From the NCBI GenBank assembly GCA_963697355.1, contig CAVONV010000003.1, forward strand, positions 124,001 through 188,000: DNA of 64,000 nt, in the 5' to 3' direction. Shown one piece after another: positions 35,040 to 43,524 of the stretch (positions are counted from its first letter, which is position 1; each line of letters opens with the position of its first letter). The notes beneath the pieces are model-generated. The model was not told the DNA's origin. It searched no databases and was given only the letters and a program-made list of their open reading frames with translations. The DNA comes from CAVONV01 sp963697355. Its GTDB lineage: Bacteria; Acidobacteriota; Vicinamibacteria; Marinacidobacterales; DATDRI01. Made by a program: the position numbers and the translations under genes.

Positions 35040-36106
35040 TTAGACGGTCGATTCTACCAACAGTCTGCGGTATCGCTTTGCTGTTTTTCTCGTGCCGCGG
35101 AACCGGCAACGAGTCACCTGACACCACCGCACTCTTCAACGAATGGGCCAAATTGGCTCAGACCGCGGAGCAACAAGAGACCATCGTCGTCGAAGGCCGC
35201 GACGGGTGGCTCTTCTTCGGCCCCGAGCTCCGGCATCTCGGTGTCGGCCCGTTCTGGGGCGACGCTGCGGTCGGAGTGAGCAAGGCGAGGCGTCCCGAAT
35301 GGGCGGACCCTCTCCCGGCCATTCTCGATTTCAACAGACAGCTTTCGGAGGCCGGCATCGAGCTCATGGTCGTGCCCGTGCCGCCGAAGAGCATCATCTA
35401 CCCCGACAAACTCCCTTCTACTGTCGATCTCGGCGCTCAACCTCCGCCACGTCTCGACCTCCATCATCAAGCCTTCTATGAGCTCCTCCGCGGTAAGGGT
35501 GTCAGGGTCCTGGACCTCACCCCTCTATTTCTTTCGCTTCGTGAGAGCTCCGATGGTCCTCTGTACTGCCTGCAGGACACCCACTGGTCGGGCGTTGCCA
35601 CGGTCCTCGCAGCCGAACAGATCGCCCTCGAAATCCGCGCCAAGCCGTGGTTCGAGGACGCAGCATCAGCCACGATACAGGAGGAGAGGAGAACGGTCGA
35701 AATTGCCGGCGACCTGTGGAGAGCGTTGGCGAAGCCGTCCCTAGCCAAACAACGTCTCTCGTTACGTTTTGTCGGGACGGAATCCGAGGGCGCTTTGATC
35801 CCGATGGAGCCCGATCCCTCGAGCCCCGTCATCCTGCTAGGCGACAGCCACACCTTGGTGTTCCACGCCGGCGACGACATGCACGCCGAAGGCGCCGGCC
35901 TCGCCGATCAACTCGCCTTGGAGTTGGGATTCGCCATTGACTTGGTCGGAGTGCGCGGCTCCGGAGCAACTGCGGCTCGAATTAACTTGCTGAGGCGCGC
36001 TCAGCAAACACCCGACTACTGGGCCAACAAGAAGCTCGTCATTTGGTGCTTTGCGGCCCGAGAGCTCACCGAGAGCGACGGGTGGCGCATCGTCCCGATC
36101 TCTTGA
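35036..36106 (+). CDS. AlgX/AlgJ-like SGNH acetyltransferase 2
   Basis: 356 residues, uninterrupted. Start TTG 35,036 overlaps the previous stop and has GAGGTGATCCA upstream, giving tight coupling; GTG 35,018 is less likely. Lipoprotein-type leader (ILPTVCGIALLFFSC). Shows GRDGWLFFGPELRHL, ELMVVPVPPKSIIYPDKLP, the catalytic pair in CLQDTHWSG and the nucleophile block ILLGDSHTLVF (GDSH). The neighbouring paralogue has GDSF at that place. Together with the MBOAT it should move acetyl to a polysaccharide in the periplasm. Confidence 0.88.
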   Translation: MIRRSILPTVCGIALLFFSCRGTGNESPDTTALFNEWAKLAQTAEQQETIVVEGRDGWLFFGPELRHLGVGPFWGDAAVGVSKARRPEWADPLPAILDFNRQLSEAGIELMVVPVPPKSIIYPDKLPSTVDLGAQPPPRLDLHHQAFYELLRGKGVRVLDLTPLFLSLRESSDGPLYCLQDTHWSGVATVLAAEQIALEIRAKPWFEDAASATIQEERRTVEIAGDLWRALAKPSLAKQRLSLRFVGTESEGALIPMEPDPSSPVILLGDSHTLVFHAGDDMHAEGAGLADQLALELGFAIDLVGVRGSGATAARINLLRRAQQTPDYWANKKLVIWCFAARELTESDGWRIVPIS

Positions 36107-36514
36107 AAGCAGGACCCATCTGCAGCCACCGCCAACCGCAAGCTGGATCCGATTCTGACAGAGTGCCGAGGTGCCTCCCGACCACAGGAACAGGTGGCCA
36201 GGCAGAGGCTTGTGTTCCAGGTGAATGTGCCCCTGCGTATCGTTGTGTAGCTGGAAACCCCTTTTTTGGCAGTGCATTGTGCCTGCAGTGGTGCAGAGTC
36301 GGGTTGGATAGTTGCAGCGGGACAGCTAGCTGTGTCGGAATTTCCAAGAGCACAATCACCGCGGACGTGAAGCCCGGCTGCCTCAGGAATTTCAGCACAG
36401 CAAAACGCACTCCTGGAATCGCGAGTCCCGTCGTAGTAAGGTTATCGAGAAAGCGCCCCAAGGAAGCTTTGTGAAGAGAGGTGTGCATACGCATCGATTT
36501 TCGATAGAGCGACA
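36107..36514 (+). pseudogene. 408-base gap with a possible Cys-rich gene remnant
   Basis: No intact gene. One open plus frame across 36,107-36,474 reads a cysteine-rich stretch: CLPTTGTGG, ACVPGECAPAYRC, GSALCLQWCRVGLDSCSGTASC. The spacing resembles disulfide-rich repeats of secreted bacterial proteins, but it has no start and overlaps the AlgX end. Could be the last part of a deleted gene or a chance frame. Confidence 0.3.
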
Positions 36515-37465
36515 ATGAGCTACATTCTCCCCCTGCTCGTATCGGCCTTTTGCTTGATAGGTTGCGGGCCGTCTCGCATCCCCGTTCAAGAGACACGGCC
36601 GAGCTCGACCGAACCGTCGCAGGAAAATGAGAAAGACACACAGCCGCGAATGCATCCCTTTGGAAAGAAGCCGGAAACGGAACCTCCCGAGGGCCTAACC
36701 ACGGTAGTCGCACCGGCGGAGATACGCGAACCGGAGGCAAAGTACGAGACCGCTGGGTCGAAGGCCACCGGCGCATTCCACATCATCGAAGTGCCCGTCA
36801 GCCTCGAAAGGCCCGACGTGGTTTCGAGTCGGGTACGGCATGTGCTGTCTGCCCATTTGGATCGTTCACCGAGCACCGAGGACCTCATGCTTTCCGGCTC
36901 CCAGGAAACACCGGCTGTCGGCTTGAACCACGTAGCAGAGCCGGTCGAGCAAGGGATACGATTCCGAAGTAAGGATGGGAGTACGGAGTGGGTCTTGGAG
37001 CCGGCCGAGGTCCTTGCCAATTCCGTCTCAGCAACCAGAGATTTGAGGGTGTTCTACGATGGATTTGCAGGTCGCTATGTGATCGTCGGCCTGAAGGGTA
37101 TGACGGACGAATCGGGCCCCGACCTCTCCCAAATCCTGGTTACAGTTTCCGACGACGGGAGACCCGAAGGTGAATGGTACAACGCTAAATTGGGCCTTCA
37201 GGAAGAAGCCGGCAGCTCGGGCGATCCGTATGGATTCTACGGATTTGCAGTCGATGCCGAATCCATCTATATACTCTTGGAACGTGGCGGAGAGGACAGA
37301 GGTCGGGAAAACCTCGGCGTCTCAGTTTGGACAATCGACAAGGGGCTAGAGACAGCAGGATTCTACTCCGGGGGACAAGCTCACTTCCGGGTCTACGAAA
37401 AGGTGTTGGCCTCGTGCCCGAAGAGGAAGTCGGACGACGGAAGGCCAAGGGCGGTACATCGATAG
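36515..37465 (+). CDS. secreted lipoprotein, related to the next gene
   Basis: 316 residues. Lipoprotein signal: SYILPLLVSAFCLIGCG with the acceptor Cys at about residue 17. After a charged low-complexity linker, residues 170-305 (LRVFYDGFAGRYVIVGLKG, ILVTVSDDGRPEGEWYNAKLG, YGFYGFAVDAESIYIL, SVWTIDKGLETAGFY) match the middle of the following, larger protein. The second half of the larger protein is missing here, and the last residues (KRKSDDGRPRAVHR) look unrelated, so this may be a truncated paralogue. Confidence 0.65.
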   Translation: MSYILPLLVSAFCLIGCGPSRIPVQETRPSSTEPSQENEKDTQPRMHPFGKKPETEPPEGLTTVVAPAEIREPEAKYETAGSKATGAFHIIEVPVSLERPDVVSSRVRHVLSAHLDRSPSTEDLMLSGSQETPAVGLNHVAEPVEQGIRFRSKDGSTEWVLEPAEVLANSVSATRDLRVFYDGFAGRYVIVGLKGMTDESGPDLSQILVTVSDDGRPEGEWYNAKLGLQEEAGSSGDPYGFYGFAVDAESIYILLERGGEDRGRENLGVSVWTIDKGLETAGFYSGGQAHFRVYEKVLASCPKRKSDDGRPRAVHR

Positions 37466-37542
37466 CATGGCCCCTGTCGCCACCTCCGAGCGAGGCCACT
37501 TCAGAACAGGGCGGTACGGTGGGAATTGCAGGAGAGATCAAA

Positions 37543-39624
37543 ATGCATAAGCAAGTGACAATGGTTGCTCGAGCCTCATTGATCGCAGCCATGGCAGGTA
37601 TCTTCCTAGCAAGCTGCGCATCATCGGACCGGAAGTCCTCAATGGAACCAACCAAGGTCGCCGCGACGGAAAAGGATTCAGTCCAAAACACAACTCAGCC
37701 TAAAGGCTATCAGCTCGATGACAACGCGGTTTTCGCGCCGGTACAACCGGATGGAATCGATGCGGTTTACCTTACGGCCTTGGTGGATGAAGTGGCGGCG
37801 GACTACGTCACTCCGCCCGAAGCGGATCATGCTCCCGAGATGCGCTTGTCCGAGGTGCCGACTCCCTCCGTCGCTTCAGAATTCGGACAAGGGATCGGCT
37901 ACTTCCTTGGAGAAGCGGCTTCGGACTCTCGGAACGAGGAGAGTGGTTTCCAGCTACCCCCGCCCATTCCCGGCGCTCCTGCCCTCACGAGCTCTTTCGG
38001 CTCCACCGATTTCGACACCAACGTAACGCATACCGGATTCGGTTTCATCCCCCCCGATCCCATGGGAGCCGCGGGTCCCAGCCACCTAGTCAACGTGGTG
38101 AACGTGACGGTGCGATTCCACCAGAAGAACGGCACATTGGACTTTGACAGTTCGTTGGCCAACTTCTTCTCAGTGCTCAGCCCGGCGAACTTCACCTTCG
38201 ATCCCAAGGTGATCTACGATCAGTCAGCCGGCCGCTTCCTCGTCGTCACACTGGAAAAGGTGGACGACGGCACCTGCGCAGCGGATCCGGACTGCACGTC
38301 TCGCATCCTGGTTGGCGTATCGGATGACAGCAATCCCAACGGCACCTGGTACATGACGGCCATCAACTCCGAGCTTTCGATTGAGAACCCTCCCTCGAGC
38401 GGCACCTTCAGCGATCACTGGGCGGACTACCCTGGCTTCGCGGTGGATGAGGAGGCCGTCTACATTAACGCCAACATGTTCGAGTTCCCCGCCAGCGGAG
38501 GAAGCTTCGGGGGCGTGAGGCTCTGGGTCATCGGGAAAGGGATTGGCTCGGGAGGCTTTTACGATGGAATGTCAGTGAGCGTGAGCTTGCTCAACCCTTA
38601 TGCAGCCACGCCCGCTTTCGCAACGACCACGCAACCGGCTCACATTTACGGAAGCCCACCTTCCAACGTCGGCACATTTCTTGTGTCGCATTCGGGTCTG
38701 TCGGATGGCACGAATGAGGCGGTCCAGGTGGTGAGGCTCGACAATCCTCTTACCAGCCCCACTTTCGTTCAAGAAATCGTTAATGTCGGCAACATAACGG
38801 ATGACAACACCAACCCGTTGCCCGATGCGGCCCAGTCCGGGACATCAACATTGGTGGAAGTCAACGATCGGCGAGCACTCGATGCGGTTTGGAGGAACGA
38901 CTCTCTATGGTTGACGGCCACGATTCTGCCGAACTCCGGCCCCGACACCGGCGAGACAACCGCCTACTGGTGGGAGCTCGACACGAGCACCCTAGGCTCG
39001 ACTGCCGTGGCCGATCAGGGTGCTATCGGAGGAGAGGACATCGCCACCGACACGACGACCTTCTTCCCCTCCATCGCAGTCAACGATTCGAATGGTGTGG
39101 CCATCGGCTTCTCCGCCTCCGCAGCCACGATCTTTGCTGGTTCTTACTACACCACCCGGACTCCGTGGGACACGCCAGGGACAAACAGTGGGTCCGCGAC
39201 CCTTCGTGCCGGGTTGGACTCCTATGTCCGCACGTTCGGTGGACCTCGGAACCGTTGGGGCGACTACAGCGGTATGGTCGTCGATCCTTCTACGGATTGC
39301 TTCTGGGTTTACAACGAGCACGCCATCGCCGGCGGCTCTCCGAGCGGTGGAGAGGATGGGCGCTGGGGAACCGCTTTTGGTGAGGTTTGCATAGGTGCAA
39401 CCACCATCTGCCCTTCCACCAGCGTGCTCATCAGCAACGAGGATTTGACCGGAGAAGACGAGCGCAAGGCGCAGGGCACGATCACCTTGGGCCCGAGTGT
39501 CACCGTGAAGAGCGGCGCCGACGTACTACTGCAGTCGGGAACCTCGGTGGTCTTCGAAAACGGATTCACCGTCGAGTCCAACGCCTCCCTCGAAGTGGCT
39601 GTTGTTACCAATGGCTGTCAATAG
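37543..39624 (+). CDS. large secreted lipoprotein with beta-rich repeats
   Basis: About 693 residues from ATG 37,543 (MHKQVTMVARASLIAA), preceded by AGGAGAG. Lipobox FLASC near residue 25. Core: TGFGFIPPDPMGAAGPSHLVNVVN, FDPKVIYDQSAGRFLVVTL, ILVGVSDDSNPNGTWYM, WADYPGFAVDEEAVYIN, WGDYSGMVVDPSTDCFW. The C-terminus (ITLGPSVTVKSGADVLLQSG, VVFENGFTVES) is a beta-helix-like terminal motif found in secreted proteins. Likely cell-surface; function not known. Paralogue of the gene just upstream. Confidence 0.75.
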   Translation: MHKQVTMVARASLIAAMAGIFLASCASSDRKSSMEPTKVAATEKDSVQNTTQPKGYQLDDNAVFAPVQPDGIDAVYLTALVDEVAADYVTPPEADHAPEMRLSEVPTPSVASEFGQGIGYFLGEAASDSRNEESGFQLPPPIPGAPALTSSFGSTDFDTNVTHTGFGFIPPDPMGAAGPSHLVNVVNVTVRFHQKNGTLDFDSSLANFFSVLSPANFTFDPKVIYDQSAGRFLVVTLEKVDDGTCAADPDCTSRILVGVSDDSNPNGTWYMTAINSELSIENPPSSGTFSDHWADYPGFAVDEEAVYINANMFEFPASGGSFGGVRLWVIGKGIGSGGFYDGMSVSVSLLNPYAATPAFATTTQPAHIYGSPPSNVGTFLVSHSGLSDGTNEAVQVVRLDNPLTSPTFVQEIVNVGNITDDNTNPLPDAAQSGTSTLVEVNDRRALDAVWRNDSLWLTATILPNSGPDTGETTAYWWELDTSTLGSTAVADQGAIGGEDIATDTTTFFPSIAVNDSNGVAIGFSASAATIFAGSYYTTRTPWDTPGTNSGSATLRAGLDSYVRTFGGPRNRWGDYSGMVVDPSTDCFWVYNEHAIAGGSPSGGEDGRWGTAFGEVCIGATTICPSTSVLISNEDLTGEDERKAQGTITLGPSVTVKSGADVLLQSGTSVVFENGFTVESNASLEVAVVTNGCQ

Positions 39625-39795
39625 GTCGACAGAGCGTGGAATACCGGCGCCTCGAGGGGTGTAGCTAGCAGGTAAAGAAAACCAGGTCTTAAGGCGGTTT
39701 GCCCCTCACGCTCAGACTCTACTATTATTCCTTCTAGGCGAGTTCCTAGTCCCACATCTATAGGCACTCCATCAAGCCCGCCGTCGGAGGTGTCT

Positions 39796-40120
39796 CATCG
39801 CGTCTCCACGTTGGGAACAGGTCAAGAAGCTTCTCGAGGCCGTGGCCCTGCAACGCAAAATATTCGACGAGCAACACCCTCTTCTCGGCGCCACCTTGAG
39901 CGGCTACGGTGTATGTTTGACCCTAATGAAACGTTATGGCGAAGCAGAGGAACACCTGCTGGATTCTTACAACATAATGAAGACCGTATTCGGCCAGGAA
40001 CACGACTGGACAAACATTGTGGTCGAGAACCTGGTCAAGCTCTACGACGCCCAAGGCAATTCCGAAAAGGCTGACGAGTACCGCGCCATGTTGGAGAACG
40101 AGAAAGAGCTGCAGAAGTAG
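39796..40120 (+). pseudogene. deletion remnant of a TPR kinase
   Basis: One open frame reads SPRWEQVKKLLEAV and runs straight into a kinesin-light-chain-type TPR end: ALQRKIFDEQHPLLGATLSG, EAEEHLLDSY, YDAQGNSEKADEYRAML. The first part matches the usual N-terminal wording (ERWxQVxxLLxxA) of acidobacterial TPR kinases; the second part their C-terminus. The whole kinase and membrane region is gone. Ribosome site GGAGGTG is present, but the expected start is ATC at 39,796. Probably inactive. Confidence 0.6.
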
Positions 40121-40811
40121 CTCTCCGCATGAGATGCTGTTTTAAGGAACAACGTGCTGTTCTGGGGCCATGACGTGTCGGTTTAGGGAACAAGCTGCAA
40201 ACTCCGATTGACGACCGGTGATTGAAGCACCGCCCTCGCCGGCGGCGCCCTTCCATGATGTCCGATTGTGCTCGTGTTCGTCGGATCCCAATAGACAGGC
40301 TATCGCCTTCTATTGTTGTCTCTCCTAACCGGCCGATCGTGTCGGTTGAAACGTAACGCGCATCAACTTGGCTCGGACCGAGCCCCCAACAATTAACGCT
40401 CCGGATTCAAAAATAGTTATTTTTGACAACTCTCGACTGCGTTCTGAATTCAAGCAAATGACGGGATCGACAATGGGCCTTTTCGTCCTCTAGTCGGCGC
40501 GTAAGTTTCTTCTTCGGCTAGGAAGACTTCAAAACTAACCGAACGACGAGAGAAAACAGCACCAATGAGGAACCTACTCGGTCCGGCCCGAAGCTCAATC
40601 AACGCGTGACCCCAACCGAAGGACTCCGGCTGCTCCTCGGCGTTGTGCACAGTCTTCAACAAGCTCCCGAGAAAACCGGTCCTTTGTCCTTTGTGAGATT
40701 GACACGCTGTGAAATCTGGACGGAGCCTTTCTAGCAACGTGGATTTGGCAATCTCCAAGGAAGACGTGCGGCCGCGCACTCTCGGAGAGACACTGGGAAC
40801 GTCGTCGCGGC
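40121..40811. other. 691-base region with HNH cassette remnant, no intact gene
   Basis: Contains a two-part repeat shared with the HNH locus: 40,423-40,542 equals the region upstream of the HNH gene (46,772-46,891), and 40,571-40,715 equals the HNH tail copy (49,111-49,249). The HNH coding part between is absent. The first 300 bases show nothing recognised. Confidence 0.65.
40423..40715. repeat. deleted HNH cassette: upstream arm joined to tail
   Basis: Left half shares long exact words with 46,772-46,891 (for example TCCTCTAGTCGGCGCGTA, GGAAGACTTCAAA). Right half shares GCTCAATCAACGCGTGAC and CAGTCTTCAAC with 49,111-49,249. The order is the same as in the full locus, but the coding part in between is missing, so this is a deletion derivative of one ancestral cassette. 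Confidence 0.7.
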
Positions 40812-43524
40812 TTACTGCTCCTGGTTGAGGGTGAGCATCCAGATGTCGGCCCCGGTTATTGCCCGTGTGAAATAGAGCGTGCGATCGTCACTCGATAAGG
40901 AGGGTCTGTACGTAAGTGTGTCCGGAGACACCGAGAAGGCCTTGTGGACGCCACCGGATGCCATATCCATCAAAGACATTGTTTCCCTGCTCGGATAGTC
41001 GACGAACAATAGCCTTCGGCTGTCGCTGAGCCAAAGTGGCCGCCAGCCCGAAACAACGTGCTTCAGGTACTGCTTGGTTTCAAGGGAGTAAACGGCGATC
41101 CCAGCTGTGATTCCTTCGACTTCCACCAATCCGGCAAGCATGCTTTGGTCGGGCGACCATTCCATGACCAAAAACTCTTCTTCGTTCTTCATCGGTGGTA
41201 GCGGCTGGGGAGTCTGCTCTTTCCACGGTTTTCCGGGTTCAAAGATGTAGGAAAGGCCCTCGGTTCGATTGTAGTAAGCCATGCGTTTGCCATCGGGCGA
41301 CCAGACCGCGAAATTGACGCTCTGTCCCGGTGTATCGGTGAGCTGCTCCAACCCGCTCCCGTCGGGATTGATGCTCCATATTTCGTACCAGCCACTCCGG
41401 TTGGAATAAAAGGCGATCTTGCTGCCGTCAGGAGACCAGCGAGGAAAACGGTCTCTGTGAAGATCATTCGTGAGGCGGCGACGGCCCGTACCGTCGCTTC
41501 GAATGACGAAGATATCCTCCAAATCACCAAACGAATCATGAGCCAGCCACTTGCCATCAGGCGACGGATCAGGATTCGTGGCCATCCTAGACCCTTGTGT
41601 TATAGGCACGGGATCACCAACTGCAGCACCCGCGGAAGGGTCAAAGGCCACCTTCCAGATATTTCTCGAGAGCACGCTTTCGACAAAAGTGAGCCTCGTC
41701 CCGTCTTTCGAGAAGGCAGCGTGCTGGCGGGAATTAGAAGCTCCCGTGGTCACCGCCTCGGGTTCACCTTGCGGAATTCCAGTGTCTTCATTGATGGGTA
41801 CTCGCCAGATGTTCATGCTGCCGCCCCGGTCGCTCGAAAAATAGAGATGTTGGCCATCAGGAGACCAGACGGGATTCCAATCTAAGAAGGCATCCTTGGT
41901 GACCGGTACCGGCTCGCCGCCGCTCATTGGTACGGTCCAGATGTCTCGTTGTCCGCTCCCGAAACCCGAGAAGAATGCGATCCGGGGACCATTGGGAGAC
42001 CAGCTCGGCTGAAAGGCATCCCCTTCTGTGATACGCCGCGTGTCTCCGCTCTTGGCATTCACGATCCAAAGCTCGCCCTTGCTGTTTATCACCGTGGGAT
42101 AATTTATGGCATAGGTTCCATAAACGACTTCTTCTCCGTCGGGCGACCAGGCAGGGTGATAGCCGAAGTCTGTCAGGCGTCGTCACGGATTCGCCTGTTG
42201 CCCCCATCAGGAATATGCCTCCGCCATCTCGCTCCGAGCGGAATGCGATCGACTCTCCGTCTGGCGAGAACGCGGGTTGCGTATCGTCCGCCGGCGAGTC
42301 CTCGGTCAAGTTGAAAGCAACCTCTCCGCCGACCCTCTGACGATAGATGTCCCAATTCCCCGAAGCCGCGCTGGCATACACGATGGTATCTCCGTCCGGC
42401 GAGAGGCTTGGGAAGAGTTCTTCATCGGGCAGCACCGTGAGCCGAGTGAACGTACCTTGTACAGGCGGTGCTGTCGTTTCGTCCGTCACTTCACCGGAGC
42501 GTAACTGATATCCAATGAGTCCTGCCGTCACGACTGCAGCTACCAATGAGATGTGGAGGAGCCATCTACTTTTTGGCTTGCCTGTCAATGCCGGAACTTC
42601 TTCTAGGACGTCACCCGATTCCACCTCCTGTTTCAGTTCCTCAATCTCATTCCGGACATCCTTAGCAGTCTGATATCTGTGATCGGGATCTTTGACCAAA
42701 CAGTGCCTTAGGATTCTCGCCAACTCCCGAGGGAGATAAGGATTCACTTTGGTCGCTGAGGCGGGCGTGTCCTTCAAAATCGAAGAGAGAAGTGAAGCGG
42801 CTGTGTCACCCTTGAACGGACGCTCTCCCGTGGCCATCTCATAGAGGATGATCCCCATCGAGAAGATGTCCGACCGATGATCGATTGTCTTCCCTTCCGC
42901 CTGCTCCGGGGACATGTAAGCCACCGTGCCCAAGATTCGTCCCTCAGCTGTGGCCGATTGGGTGGGAAGCTCACTGATCCCAGACTCTGCATGCCCAGGC
43001 TTCAACTTCGCCAGACCGAAGTCGAGGATCTTGAGTCGCCCATCATCCCCAACCATGAGATTGTCGGGCTTCAAGTCTCGATGAATGATCCCTTGCTCAT
43101 GAGCGGCACTCACCGCGTCGGCCAAAGGAATGGCAATCTCGAAGAATTTGTTGAGCGGCATGCCCCCTGTCCGCCGTAGCCTTCCGCCTCCTCCGAGGCT
43201 TCGGCGGACGAGTGGCGAAGGCGGATTCTTCGATATCAACTCTGAAAGAGTCTTGCCCTTGACCAACTCCATCGTGATGAAGTGGACGTCTTCCGCCTCT
43301 TCGACGGAAAAGACTGTGACGATGTTGGGATGATTGAGAGCCGCTACCGCCTGAGCTTCGCGTTCGAACCGCTGTCGACGTTCATCAGAGGCCAACTCAG
43401 CCGGGAGTATTTTGAGAGCAACGTTTCTGTGGAGCTTTGTATCCTCGGCAAGATAAACCTCTCCCATCCCCCCCGCACCGAGCTTCTCGAGGACCTTGTA
43501 GTGGGAGAGCGTCCGGCCAATCAT
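40812..43524 (-). CDS. serine/threonine kinase with WD40/TolB-like sensor half
   Basis: About 900 residues. Start ATG 43,524 (MIGRTLSHYKVLEKLG), overlapping the previous stop as ATGA. Kinase domain: GAGGMGEVYLA, VALKILP (Lys), HRDLKPDNLM, DFGLAK, GTVAYMSPEQA. A TM helix (WLLHISLVAAVVTAGLIGY) leads to an external PD40/TolB propeller (FPSLSPDGDTIVYAS, PAFSPDGESIAF, FPRWSPDGSKIAFYS). One indel near 42,170 breaks the frame and behaves as one extra base. Inside the kinase domain, after SELISKNPP, about 20 foreign residues (LVRRSLGGGGRLRRTGG) come from a palindromic repeat at 43,168-43,226. Substrates unknown. Confidence 0.87.
43168..43226. repeat. palindromic element in frame inside a kinase gene (copy A)
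   Basis: TGTCCGCCGTAGCCTT, an 18-base extra block, CGGCGGAC, then GGCGAAGGCGGA. Shared with 52,729-52,768, which lacks the 18-base block. It adds residues to the host kinase without breaking its frame, between the hinge region and the next helix. Confidence 0.75.

Noticed and set aside
40141..40200. TGTCGGTTTAGGGAACAAG as an IS21-type end
   Set aside because: A faint likeness only; no transposase, no second end and no target duplication.
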